A stretch of DNA of 49,986 nucleotides from JBEKTY01 sp049515555 (GTDB taxonomy: Bacteria > Planctomycetota > Planctomycetia > Pirellulales > Thermoguttaceae), in the NCBI GenBank assembly GCA_049515555.1, contig JBEKTY010000042.1, forward strand, positions 1 to 49,986, in the 5' to 3' direction. The notes beneath the pieces are model-generated. The model searched no databases. It saw only the letters and a program-made list of their open reading frames with translations, and had not been told where the DNA came from. The position numbers were made by a program, and so were the translations under genes. Positions 17,645-26,398 of the stretch are shown in pieces; position 1 is the first letter of the stretch, and every line of letters begins with the position of its first letter.

Positions 17645-17735
17645 GAATCGAAACCCACCATTTGCCTGAATCACTACACTAGCAACAGGAGTCCGGCCCG
17701 TCGTGCACCGGGCAGGGCGGAAAAGGAGGATCACT

Positions 17736-19244
17736 GTGACCAGCCCAGCGTATTTCAGCCGCCGGCAATTGCTGGGGGCGACCGCGGCCGCGACCGCGGC
17801 AACCATTGTTCCGCGTCACGTTTTGGGTGGGCCGGGCCAGGCGCCGCCCAGCGAAAAGCTCCGCGTGGCCTACGTGGGGTGCGGCAGCCAGGGCCTGCGG
17901 CAAATGATGGCCGCCCTCGAGAAGCCCGAAATCAGCATCGTGGCCGTTTGCGATCCGAACCGCGCCAGCGACGATTATCCCGAGTGGGGGCACAACGAGC
18001 TGAACGACAAGATTCGCCGCTTCCTGGGCGAGCCGCTGTGGGCCGCCGGGGCCCGCGGCGGCCGCTGCGGCCGCGAGGTCGGCCAGACCCTGGTCGATCG
18101 GCACTACGCCCGCCACAAGCGCTCCGGCCGATCCGGCCCGTGCCCCGCCTATGCCGACTTCCGCGACATGCTGGCTCACGAGAAGGACGTCGACGCCGTG
18201 TACAACATGACGCCCGACCACCTGCACGGCACGGTCGCCCTCAGCGCCATGCGGCAGAAGAAGCACGTGGTCACGCACAAGCCGATCGCCAACGTGCTGT
18301 ACGAGGCCCGGCTGGTCCGCGACACGGCCCGCAAGGCGGGCGTGGCCACGCAACTGTTCTGCGCCGCCGACACGGCCACAACGCCGCAGCTCACCGAGTG
18401 GCTGGAGGCCGGCGCGATCGGGCCGGTCCGCGAGGTCCACAATTGGTCTACCCGCCCCTTCTGGCCGCAGGGCATGACCGAGTTGCCCAGCCAGCAGCCG
18501 CCGGTCCCCGAGGGACTGGATTGGGACCTGTGGCTGGGCCCAGTGCCGCATCGGCCCTACCATCCGGCCTACACCCACGCCGTGTTCCGCGGCTGGTACG
18601 AGTTCGGCACGGGGGCCCTGGGCGACATGGGGCATTACAGCTTCCACCAGATCTTCCGCATGTTGAAGCTCGGCATTCCCACCAGCGTCGAGGCCAGCCG
18701 CAGCCAATTTTGGAGCATCAAGGACTGCCAGTGGCACAAGGAGGAGAATCGGGTGTCGTATCCGCAGGCCTCGCTTATCCGCTGGGAGTTTGCGGCGCGG
18801 GGCGAGCGGCCGCCGCTGGCCTTGCACTGGTACGACGGCGGGCTGCGGCCGCCCATCCCCCGCGAGCTGGAGCAAGACGGCCAGCCCATGCCCGACGAGG
18901 GAATGCTCCTGGTCGGCGACGGCGGGAGGATCCTGGCCGGCTTCATGGGCGACAAGCCGCGGCTGATTCCCGCGGCCCGCATGCGTGGGTTCCAGCCGCC
19001 GCCGGAGCGGCTGCCCCGGCCCGCCGAGGAACTGGAGCAATGGGTGCGGGCCTGCCGCGGCGGGCGGCCCTCGGAGGCTACTTTTGAAACCGCCTATCCC
19101 TTCGCCGAGACGATCCTGCTGGGCACCATCGCCGTCCGCGTGGCCGGCAAGCTGCTGTGGGACACCGAAAAGCTGGCCTTCACCAACGCCCCGGCCGCCA
19201 ACGCCCTGCTCCGCCGCAAGTACCGCGAGGGGTGGGAACTGTAG
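17736..19244 (+). CDS. Tat-exported Gfo/Idh/MocA family oxidoreductase
   Basis: A 502-residue NAD(P)-dependent oxidoreductase. GTG at 17736 is chosen because AAGGAGG lies six bases upstream. The N-terminus has a Tat-like signal (FSRRQLLGATAAATAATIV). A Rossmann motif GCGSQG (48-53) follows RVAY. The usual EKP triplet appears as HKP with candidate catalytic Lys182 (VTHKPIA). The C-terminal half is the alpha/beta dimerisation fold. Members act on sugars or inositols. A Cys/Arg-rich insertion at about 100-138 is longer than in the two other family members in this window. The substrate is unknown. Confidence 0.85.
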   Translation: MTSPAYFSRRQLLGATAAATAATIVPRHVLGGPGQAPPSEKLRVAYVGCGSQGLRQMMAALEKPEISIVAVCDPNRASDDYPEWGHNELNDKIRRFLGEPLWAAGARGGRCGREVGQTLVDRHYARHKRSGRSGPCPAYADFRDMLAHEKDVDAVYNMTPDHLHGTVALSAMRQKKHVVTHKPIANVLYEARLVRDTARKAGVATQLFCAADTATTPQLTEWLEAGAIGPVREVHNWSTRPFWPQGMTELPSQQPPVPEGLDWDLWLGPVPHRPYHPAYTHAVFRGWYEFGTGALGDMGHYSFHQIFRMLKLGIPTSVEASRSQFWSIKDCQWHKEENRVSYPQASLIRWEFAARGERPPLALHWYDGGLRPPIPRELEQDGQPMPDEGMLLVGDGGRILAGFMGDKPRLIPAARMRGFQPPPERLPRPAEELEQWVRACRGGRPSEATFETAYPFAETILLGTIAVRVAGKLLWDTEKLAFTNAPAANALLRRKYREGWEL

Positions 19245-19257
19245 GGATGAGACACCT

Positions 19258-19311
19258 GCCCCAAAGGGGCTTTAGTAGCGCAGCCCGGGGTTGCGGCGTA
19301 CTCGCCGCTAC
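19258..19311. repeat. Family L palindromic repeat
   Basis: Hairpin GCCCC-AAA-GGGGC (19258-19270) is followed by GCGGCG-TACT-CGCCGC (19293-19308), the second enclosed by GTAGCG...CGCTAC. It lies between the Gfo/Idh stop and the next start. One copy in the window. Confidence 0.6.
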
Positions 19312-19331
19312 CCTGAGATAAAGGGCGGAAC

Positions 19332-22166
19332 ATGATGCAGCGGAAGAAGACGGCGGCGGCCTGGCTGGCGGGACTGGGGCTGGCCTTGTCGGCCCAGTGC
19401 GGCGCGGCGGGCGTGTACAACCTGCACCTGGTGACCGACAGCGTGCCCGACTTTACCGATCTGCCGGCCCTGGTCCGCTCGGCCACGGCCATGTGGCAGA
19501 CGCCGCAGGAGCGGTGCATTGCCATTTGGCGCATGGCCCGCCGCAGCCGCCGCCAGACCAGTTGCGCCGGCGAGGGCGGCCGGGAGATCTGGGACCCCAT
19601 CCTGCACTACAATTCCTACGGGGCCATGAACTGCGGCATCGTCTCGTCGCTGAACATCGCCTGCTGGCGGCAACTGGGGTATCGCGGGCGGTACATCCAG
19701 CTCGGCGATCATACCGTCAGCGAGGTCTCCTGGGACGACGGCCGGACGTGGCACCTCTTCGATTCCTCGATGAGCATATTCTGCTACAACCACCAGGGCG
19801 TGGTGGCCAGTTGCCAGGAGATTCGCCACGCGGAGGCCTGCGAGCGGTCGGGGGGCCGCAGCGAGCCCGGCCACTATTACTTGTATCACTTCGCCCCGCA
19901 GTGCGGATCGCACTTCGGACCGGGCGGCTGGCGGGTGGCGGCCGATAATCCCGTCGAGAACGAGCGGACGCTCTTCAACGGGGCCGATTCGTACATGCAC
20001 ACGATCTCGGTTGACACGGGGTGCCAGTACGCGCGGACCGGGCATCGCTACGTGTTGGGCCTGCGGCCGCACGAGAGCTATACCCGCTACTGGGAGCCGC
20101 TGGACCGCTGCGCGTGCACTGCGGGCGGGCATGGTGGGGCCCACGACCCCGATTACTTCCGCCCCATCGCGAAGGACTTCGCCGAGCCCGACGATCCGCG
20201 GGGCCCGATGGACATCCGCGGCAACGGCCGCTGGGAGTTCCAGCCCGACCTGGCGGATAGTGCTTGGCGCGAAAGCCTGTACGACGAGTCGAACCTGGCG
20301 GGCGGTGGGGAGCCGGGCCGGCCCCGGCTGCATCCGGCCCAGCCCGGCCACCCGGCATACGCCGTCTATCAGGTCTCCGCCGCCAACGTCATCACCTCGA
20401 TGCAGATCGAGGCCGAAGCGGTGCGGAACACGGCCGGGGATCAATTGAAGATCTCGGTCTCGCGCACGGCGGGCATCCGCTGGTCGCCGGTCTGGCAGGC
20501 CGAAAAGACCGGCGGGCAACCCATCCGGCTCAAGCTGCGCGAGGAAGTGGCGGGCGTAACGCAATGCCTGGTCCGCATCGAGATGCTGGACGCCGCCGGC
20601 GCGGGCCACGTGGGCCTCGATTCGCTGAAGATCACCACCATTACGCAGCTCAATCGGCGGACGCTGCCCCGGCTGACGCTGGGCGGCAACCACGTGGCGC
20701 TGTGGGCCGACGAGCAGGTCGAGACGGCGGAAGTCTGGCCGCCCCTCCAGGCCGGGGCCTACCGCCAGACGGCGGCCCAGGAAGACAGCGTTTTCAGCGA
20801 CCGCGAGGCCGATGGTTTTTACAAGGCCACCCTGGGGGCCGCCGCCAACGGCAAGCCCTGCTCGGTCACCTGGAAGCTCGACGTGCCGACCGACATCAGC
20901 GACGTGACCTGCTCGGTGGTGAGCACGAATCGCTCAAAGCAGTCGTACGTTTCCTTGCAGCACTCGTGGGACGGCACGCGGTTCGATGAATTCGATCGCG
21001 ACACGGACGACTGGTATCCCTTGGACCACGCAGTGCAGCACACGTTTTCCGGCCGCGACGTGCCTTCCGGCGCGCGCCAGGCGCAGTTCCGGGCCGTGTT
21101 CTTCTGCAAATCCGGCGCCGCGACGTACAACATGCCGGGCATTCAGGACCTGCTGTTCCGCGTGCGGCACAAGCCCCGGCGGGCCGGTTTCCACACAATC
21201 GAGGTGTGCTACCATTGGACCGAGCACCGCGCGTCGGGCGACGTGGGCCGCAGCCACACCGAGCTGGTGACCGCCCTGCCGCACCGTTGGGTCATCCACG
21301 TGGCCGGCCGCGGCGATCCGACGATGGACTGGGTGCGGATAAATCTTCGGCCGCCGGCGGCCCCGGCCTCTGTGGCGCAGCCGGGCGCGGCGAGCGCTGG
21401 GCACGGCCCCCAGGCAGCAGAAGTCCGCTACGGGTATTCCGACGGCGAGGACGTCGGCCTCCGCGACGCATATCCGAAAATCGCCTACCGCTGGGGCAAA
21501 GAGCTGGCCCAGGGAAAGAGCTATACCGCCAGCCGCCCGTCGAGCGAGAGCTCGGGCAATGCGGACAGCGGCGGCCGCGAGTTGACCAATGGGATCGTCA
21601 TTGCGCCCACCGATTATATGACGGCCAGTGCGGTCCGCGCGGCCACGGCCTTTTGGGACCCGGGCCCGGCCGTAACGTTCGTGATCGACCTGGGCGCGGT
21701 GCAGTCCGTGGGCGGCCTCCGCGCGTGGACGCACCAGCCCAACGAGCGGTTCTGTCATCCCAAGAGCATCGAGGTCGCCCTCTCGGCCGACGGCCAGGCC
21801 TGGCAGCCGGCGCGCACGATCCGCCACGACGACCTCTGGAAGCCGCCGGGCGACTACGAGCCTTGGGAACACGACGACGATCCGCGATATGCCCACTTGC
21901 CTGCCGGCGGAAGGCTGGCCTACGGCTTTCCTCTCGTCTTGCAGAAGCCGACGGCGGCCCGATACGTGCGGCTGATCTGCACGCCCCTGGAAGGCCGCGG
22001 ACTGGGCCTCTCGGAATTCCAGGTCTTCGACTCGGTCAGCATTGCTCCCTGGCCGGGCGATGCCGTGCTGCCGGAGTTTTCAAAGGGTGGGTCGAGCGGA
22101 GCGAGCCCCACCAGAATCAGCGGAAAAATAACCTTTACAACTGTCCATCGGGTGGCACGTCCCTGA
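19332..22166 (+). CDS. Exported transglutaminase-like protein with C-terminal F5/8-type (discoidin) domain
   Basis: A 944-residue product with a signal peptide (KKTAAAWLAGLGLALSAQ, to about residue 26). Residues about 50-200 form a transglutaminase-like fold with probable triad Cys101 (GAMNCGIV), His127 (LGDHTVSEV) and Asp144 (HLFDSS). The middle consists of beta domains. Residues about 750-910 resemble an F5/8 type C carbohydrate-binding domain (FVIDLGAVQSVGGLRAW). The enzyme may be a peptidase or cross-linking enzyme on a surface polymer. The final about 25 residues do not look like protein: GGSSGASPT is encoded by repeat family B, and VHRVARP plus the stop codon by family C. Two tandem ATGs occur (19332, 19335). 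Confidence 0.75.
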   Translation: MMQRKKTAAAWLAGLGLALSAQCGAAGVYNLHLVTDSVPDFTDLPALVRSATAMWQTPQERCIAIWRMARRSRRQTSCAGEGGREIWDPILHYNSYGAMNCGIVSSLNIACWRQLGYRGRYIQLGDHTVSEVSWDDGRTWHLFDSSMSIFCYNHQGVVASCQEIRHAEACERSGGRSEPGHYYLYHFAPQCGSHFGPGGWRVAADNPVENERTLFNGADSYMHTISVDTGCQYARTGHRYVLGLRPHESYTRYWEPLDRCACTAGGHGGAHDPDYFRPIAKDFAEPDDPRGPMDIRGNGRWEFQPDLADSAWRESLYDESNLAGGGEPGRPRLHPAQPGHPAYAVYQVSAANVITSMQIEAEAVRNTAGDQLKISVSRTAGIRWSPVWQAEKTGGQPIRLKLREEVAGVTQCLVRIEMLDAAGAGHVGLDSLKITTITQLNRRTLPRLTLGGNHVALWADEQVETAEVWPPLQAGAYRQTAAQEDSVFSDREADGFYKATLGAAANGKPCSVTWKLDVPTDISDVTCSVVSTNRSKQSYVSLQHSWDGTRFDEFDRDTDDWYPLDHAVQHTFSGRDVPSGARQAQFRAVFFCKSGAATYNMPGIQDLLFRVRHKPRRAGFHTIEVCYHWTEHRASGDVGRSHTELVTALPHRWVIHVAGRGDPTMDWVRINLRPPAAPASVAQPGAASAGHGPQAAEVRYGYSDGEDVGLRDAYPKIAYRWGKELAQGKSYTASRPSSESSGNADSGGRELTNGIVIAPTDYMTASAVRAATAFWDPGPAVTFVIDLGAVQSVGGLRAWTHQPNERFCHPKSIEVALSADGQAWQPARTIRHDDLWKPPGDYEPWEHDDDPRYAHLPAGGRLAYGFPLVLQKPTAARYVRLICTPLEGRGLGLSEFQVFDSVSIAPWPGDAVLPEFSKGGSSGASPTRISGKITFTTVHRVARP
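22085..22112. repeat. Repeat family B, copy at the end of the transglutaminase-like gene
   Basis: GGGTGGGTCGAGCGGAGCGA followed by GCCCCACC is translated in frame as GSSGASPT. It continues as AGAATC, matching the loop side of the copy at 31263. Confidence 0.85.
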
Positions 22167-22228
22167 GCGGAGCGAAGGGCGTGGTTCTTGGGCCGTCCAC
22201 GCCCTTCGTTCCTCAGGGCGTGCCACCC
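22150..22228. repeat. Repeat family C, copy 1
   Basis: Imperfect inverted repeat with left arm GGGTGGCACGTCCCTGAGCG (through 22184) and right arm ending CAGGGCGTGCCACCC (22197-22228). The TGA in CCCTGAG is the stop codon of the upstream gene. A second copy is at 45551. Confidence 0.9.
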
Positions 22229-22261
22229 AATTGTCAAACTCGTTCTTTCGCGGGCGCTTGG

Positions 22262-23185
22262 TTACGCGAGCAGGTCCTCGAGGAACCTGCGGGCCTTCTT
22301 GGCTTCCTCGATCAGCCGCGGCCGATCGCCGGGCGCAAGGGTCTCGACAATCAGGGGACCGGCGACGAACCCGCCCTGCTTGAGCCGGGCCAGTACGCCC
22401 CGGAAATCGACCTTGCCCGTGCCGGGCTCAAGCGCCACGTCCTTCTGCGGCTTGTCGCTGAAGTCCTTGATGCACCAGCCGGTGACCAGGCCGGCCACCG
22501 CGGCGGCGTCGTCGACGGGGTTCACTTTTCCGTCGGAATAGAAGAGTATGTTGCCGGCGTCGTAGAAGATGCTGAAGTTCTTCTTGCCCACCAGCTCGAC
22601 GCACTTGCGCAACTCGGGGCCCGTGGCGACCAGGCTGCCGTGGGGCTTGATCGTCAGGCCCACCCCCTGCCGCGCGGCGTAGTCGCAGCACTCGGCGACG
22701 GCTTGGAAGAAGGGCTGGTAGAATCTCCGGTCGTCGACGCTTACCAGCAGGAGACTCTTGGCGCCGGCGGCGGCGCAGGCCTCGACCAGATGCCGCAGGC
22801 CGGCGCCGGCCGCCTCGATCGAGCGGTCGATGGGAACCTGCCCGCCCCACACCGACAGGATGCCCAGCCCGCGCTGCCGGGCCTCGTCGCCGATCTGCCG
22901 GGCCGCCTCGATCGAGGTCTCCGGCGAGATGACCAGGCCCGTGCGGCCCTTGGCCGACATCAGGCCGGCGTACTTGAAGCCGGCGGCGGCAATGTCGTCC
23001 AGCGCCGCGCGGTAATCCAGCTCCGCCCAAGGCCGGGTGTAGCAGCCGATCTGCCAGGGGCCACCTCGCGCGGGCTGGCCCGCCGCCATGCCGGCCAGCA
23101 GGGCGGGCGCCGCTGCCGCCGCCGCGCCACTCCCAATCGCAGTAGCCAGAAACTCGCGCCCGGTAGCCCGGTCCTGCCCGCTCAT
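22262..23185 (-). CDS. Sugar phosphate isomerase/epimerase-like TIM-barrel protein, exported
   Basis: A 307-residue product of the xylose-isomerase-like TIM-barrel family. The N-terminus (TGREFLATAIGSGAAAAAAP) is a secretion signal resembling a Tat signal without the second Arg. Barrel segments WQIGCYTRPW, GLTIKPHGS, IFYDAGNILFY and WCIKDFSDK supply the usual acidic and His metal ligands. The ATG at 23185 is preferred to one 28 codons upstream because the longer N-terminus is encoded by A-type repeat sequence. Such proteins often accompany Gfo/Idh oxidoreductases in inositol or sugar breakdown. The exact reaction is unknown. Confidence 0.8.
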   Translation of the reverse strand: MSGQDRATGREFLATAIGSGAAAAAAPALLAGMAAGQPARGGPWQIGCYTRPWAELDYRAALDDIAAAGFKYAGLMSAKGRTGLVISPETSIEAARQIGDEARQRGLGILSVWGGQVPIDRSIEAAGAGLRHLVEACAAAGAKSLLLVSVDDRRFYQPFFQAVAECCDYAARQGVGLTIKPHGSLVATGPELRKCVELVGKKNFSIFYDAGNILFYSDGKVNPVDDAAAVAGLVTGWCIKDFSDKPQKDVALEPGTGKVDFRGVLARLKQGGFVAGPLIVETLAPGDRPRLIEEAKKARRFLEDLLA

Positions 23186-23238
23186 GATCGAACCTCTTGT
23201 ACTGTAACCTGGAGCTTTGCAAATTGCGGATACCCGGT

Positions 23239-23262
23239 CCAAAGGGAGAGGGGCCGGGGGTG
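23239..23262. repeat. Diverged half of repeat family A
   Basis: GGTCCAAAGGGAGAGGGGCC and the GGGGGTGA that follows look like the right half of a family A hairpin. A full copy lies 50 bases further on, so this could be an older remnant. Confidence 0.5.
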
Positions 23263-23313
23263 AAGGCATCGTGGGCCTCAGTCGCAGATTATAACCGCTT
23301 TATCGCTGCCTGC

Positions 23314-23349
23314 CCGCACCCTAACCCTCTCCCGGAGGGAGAGGGGACC
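23314..23349. repeat. Repeat family A, copy 2 (intergenic)
   Basis: CACCCTAACCCTCTCCCGGA followed by GGGAGAGGGGACC, with the same nine-base arms as the copies in metX-metW and in the glycosyltransferase at 38989. It lies just downstream of the cyclase stop codon (23354 on the minus strand) and may act as a terminator-like hairpin. Confidence 0.9.
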
Positions 23350-23353
23350 GGGC

Positions 23354-25246
23354 TCAGCCGATGGAATAGACCTGCAAGACCTCTTGTTTGCCTTTCACGG
23401 ACAAGGCCCGCGGTTGGCCGGCGGCCAGGCGGCGTTCCGGTCCGTCCTTGGGCAGCTCCTCGAAGGTGGCGCGGCTAATGAGCAGCTCGACCTGGAGTTC
23501 CTTGGTGGCCGACTCGATCCGCGCGGCGGTGTTGACCGTGTCGCCGATGGCCGTGTAATCCAGCCGGCGGGGGCTGCCGACGGTGCCCACCACCGCCTTG
23601 CCCGTGTGAATGCCGATGCCGATGCGGAACTGCTCGGCGCCCAACTCCTTCCAACGGTCGCGGAGCTGATGCACGCGGGCGATGACCGCCACGGCGGCGC
23701 GCACCGCGCCGGCGGCGTGTTCGGCGTGGGGGGCGGGCGCCCCGAAGACCGCCATGAAGGCGTCGCCCACGTACTGCATGAGGGTGCCGCCTTCGGCCTC
23801 GATGGCCGGCACGGCGGCCGAGAAGAAGGCGTTGAGCAATCGCACCACCTCCTGCGGCGAGCGCTGCTCGGCAAAGGGGGTGAAATTGCGGATGTCGCAG
23901 AAGAGCACGCTGATGTCGCGTTGCTCGCCGTGGAGATCGAGCTTGGCGGGGTCGGCGTTGAGGGCCCGGGCCACGGCCTCCGACTTCACCATGCCCATCA
24001 TGCGGCGGATCCACCGCCAGCGCAGGGCGAAGATCGTGGCATACAACACGCCGCCCAGCATGAGCATGGCGATGCTCTCGACCTGCCAGCCGCGGAGGCA
24101 GAAGGCGGCGACCACCCAGGTCCGCCAGGCGAGGTGGTGCGCCAGGGCCACCAGGGCCCCGGTTTCCAGCGTGCAGCGGACGAGGATCACCCCCAGCCCC
24201 GCGCCGGCCACGAGCAGCCAGGGCAGCGTCGAGAGCCACCAGGGCGTGGTGATGAAGGCGCGGTCCAGCAACGTGGCCACCACGTTGGCGTTCACCTCCA
24301 CGCCCGTCGTCATCGCCGGCGGCCGCGACGCGCCCAGCAACAACAGCCTGGGGATTGTCTCATTACTATATGGCGTGGGATAGGAGTCTTTCAAATCTCC
24401 CACCGTGTTGCCCACGAGCACGATCGCCTCGCGGTAGGAGATCGGCTCGTCGTCCGGGCTTGGCGCGCCGCGGGCCGCGGCCAACAGGCGATTGAAAGGC
24501 ACCGTGCGGATGCTGCCGGGGAGACCGACGTAGTTGATTCGCAGGCAGCCGTCGGCATCCAGCGGAACGGGGCGGCCCCCGAGCACGAGCCGGGGCGTAT
24601 CGAGCCACTCCTCGGGCAGTCCGCCGGCCTTCATGAGCAAGGCCAGGTGCATGCTGGGTACCGCCCCGCCGCGATCATCCCGCATGCGCAACTCTTGCCG
24701 CCGCAAGCAGGAGTCGGTATCGACCCAGAAATCGACGAAGCCCAGGTCGGCCCAGGGCTGTTCGGAGGGCACCCGCCACTGAACCAAGGGTCGCAAGGGC
24801 TCGGGGCCGGCCAGCAGCCACTGGGGCAGGACGACGTTGCCCGCCCGGCCCACGGCCTGGCCCATAGCTTCGGCGTCGCCGGGCTCGCCGGGCAGCAGGT
24901 ACTTCATCGTCTTGCGGCCGGCGGGCACGAAGAAATCGACCCCTATGGCGGCCGCACCCTGCGCGTGCAGATAGTCGATCACCTGCGCCAGCTCGGGGCT
25001 CAAGAACGAGAGCGGTTTGTCGATTTCACGCACCGACTGCTCGTCGATGGCGACGATGATCACGTTGGCCGGGCTGTGCCGCGGGCCGCGGATCACGAAC
25101 GAGGCGTCCAGGGCCCAGTTCTCCAAGGCGCGAATGAGCGACGTGCCGTTCAGGCACCAGCAGATCAGGGCCCAGGCCACGCCGATGACCGCGCCGCGCC
25201 ATGTCGCCGAGCGGACTCGCCGCAGGAGGCGAAGCTTGATCTTCAT
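23354..25246 (-). CDS. CHASE2-domain class III adenylate/guanylate cyclase
   Basis: A 630-residue membrane sensor. One N-terminal helix (about 17-35) precedes an extracytoplasmic CHASE2 domain (about 40-335, with VIIVAIDEQSV and IGVDFFVPAG). A cluster of membrane helices (about 350-420) and a cyclase catalytic domain (about 440-610) follow. The metal aspartates are Asp451 (LFCDIRNFT) and Asp495 (YVGDAFMAVFG); the IGDTVNTAARIE segment supplies the transition-state Asn and Arg. The residue before YVGD is Gln where a purine-selecting Lys often sits, so nucleotide choice is uncertain. The start overlaps the stop of the FecR-like gene (ATGA), a pairing seen in other bacteria. It probably converts a cell-surface signal into cyclic nucleotide. 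Confidence 0.85.
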   Translation of the reverse strand: MKIKLRLLRRVRSATWRGAVIGVAWALICWCLNGTSLIRALENWALDASFVIRGPRHSPANVIIVAIDEQSVREIDKPLSFLSPELAQVIDYLHAQGAAAIGVDFFVPAGRKTMKYLLPGEPGDAEAMGQAVGRAGNVVLPQWLLAGPEPLRPLVQWRVPSEQPWADLGFVDFWVDTDSCLRRQELRMRDDRGGAVPSMHLALLMKAGGLPEEWLDTPRLVLGGRPVPLDADGCLRINYVGLPGSIRTVPFNRLLAAARGAPSPDDEPISYREAIVLVGNTVGDLKDSYPTPYSNETIPRLLLLGASRPPAMTTGVEVNANVVATLLDRAFITTPWWLSTLPWLLVAGAGLGVILVRCTLETGALVALAHHLAWRTWVVAAFCLRGWQVESIAMLMLGGVLYATIFALRWRWIRRMMGMVKSEAVARALNADPAKLDLHGEQRDISVLFCDIRNFTPFAEQRSPQEVVRLLNAFFSAAVPAIEAEGGTLMQYVGDAFMAVFGAPAPHAEHAAGAVRAAVAVIARVHQLRDRWKELGAEQFRIGIGIHTGKAVVGTVGSPRRLDYTAIGDTVNTAARIESATKELQVELLISRATFEELPKDGPERRLAAGQPRALSVKGKQEVLQVYSIG

Positions 25247-26244
25247 GGGCTTTCGGCGGCCCCCTTCTTTTCCAGTTCGGCGGCCTTGAGATGAGCGGCA
25301 AAGGCGTCGTCGCTGCGGCCCGCTAGAACGTAAAGCCGGCTCAACTCGCGGTACACCCCCGCGTCGGGCGTCAGCCGGGCCAGTTGCTCGTCGGCGGCGA
25401 TGGCCTCAGACGTGAACCCATTCTGCTTGTACCACACGGCGGCCATGGCCAGGTACGGCGGCTCGGGCCGGGCCAGCAGTTTCGCCAGCCCCAACGCCGT
25501 CTCCCGCTGCGGGCCGCTGGCCGTGCGGAACACGCCCCCGCACAGCGTCACCACCTTGCCGTTATCCAAAGTCGTGGTGACGCGCCAGGAATACATCTCG
25601 TCGGGCCGGAGCGGGGTCTGGCCCGAGTATTCCAGCCGCGTGGCCTCCGTGACAGCCGACCAGATGCGGTTCTCCAGGAAGTACAGGCTCACGGTGTACT
25701 TCATTCCCTTAGCCCTGGCGGGCCAGGCAAACAGGGGCTTGGCGGCCAGCACCGTGGAATCCAGGATCGGACGAAGCTCGCCGCGTCCGGCACCGGCCGA
25801 CGAAGATTCGCCCTGGTCGTCATCGCCGCCGCGGGCAACGACGGCGCCGAATTGCTTGCGGAAATCGGTGCGGCACTGATCCACCACCACCCGGCCCGCC
25901 TCGGACACCTTGAGCTGCTTGACGCCCGAGCGCGGCTGGCAGCCCTCCGGGGCCACGTTGAACGTGCCCGGCGCCGCGAGCTGCTCGATGTGGCCGTCGC
26001 TCCAGAAGAGCAACGTGACTTGGGCCTCCGTCGACAGCACGAGTTGCTGACCGACATAGATTGTGCAGTGCGAGGCCAGGAGTCGCTGGGCCGGTACGGC
26101 GTCGGCCGAGGCGGGGCCGACGATCATGGTCTTTCCCTTGGCGACCAAGGCGAGTGCGGCCGGCGACAGATCGGTATCCGCCCGGCTCGCACTCGCCAAC
26201 AGCGGCGAAACCGTCAACAACAGCACCAGCACAGCGCGTTTCAT
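25243..26244 (-). CDS. Exported FecR-like protein coupled to the CHASE2 cyclase
   Basis: A 333-residue product with a clear signal peptide (MKRAVLVLLLTVSPLLASAS). Residues about 50-130 resemble a FecR-type beta domain (VTLLFWSDGHIEQLAAPGTF, with two cysteines). Residues about 150-250 are a beta region, and the C-terminal helices (about 255-330) look TPR-like. AGGAGGATTCC lies directly before the ATG, a strong ribosome site. The four-base overlap with the cyclase start suggests that it supplies or modulates the periplasmic input to the CHASE2 domain; that role is inferred. Confidence 0.7.
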   Translation of the reverse strand: MKRAVLVLLLTVSPLLASASRADTDLSPAALALVAKGKTMIVGPASADAVPAQRLLASHCTIYVGQQLVLSTEAQVTLLFWSDGHIEQLAAPGTFNVAPEGCQPRSGVKQLKVSEAGRVVVDQCRTDFRKQFGAVVARGGDDDQGESSSAGAGRGELRPILDSTVLAAKPLFAWPARAKGMKYTVSLYFLENRIWSAVTEATRLEYSGQTPLRPDEMYSWRVTTTLDNGKVVTLCGGVFRTASGPQRETALGLAKLLARPEPPYLAMAAVWYKQNGFTSEAIAADEQLARLTPDAGVYRELSRLYVLAGRSDDAFAAHLKAAELEKKGAAESP

Positions 26245-26398
26245 GGAATCCTCCTATTTGGGGGGAGAGGACGGTTACCATTTGCCACAGCGGGTTCCCT
26301 GGCCGGAACTCCCTTTGTCTTGTTCTACAAACACTGGCCGCGGTTGACAAGATTGGCCGGCATCTGCCACATTGGCGGTTCCCAAGGAAGATGCGTGC

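Noticed and set aside
26344..26372. Possible promoter TTGACA upstream of the symporter
   Set aside because: The hexamer is present but no reasonable -10 sequence follows at the right distance, so I do not list it as a feature.
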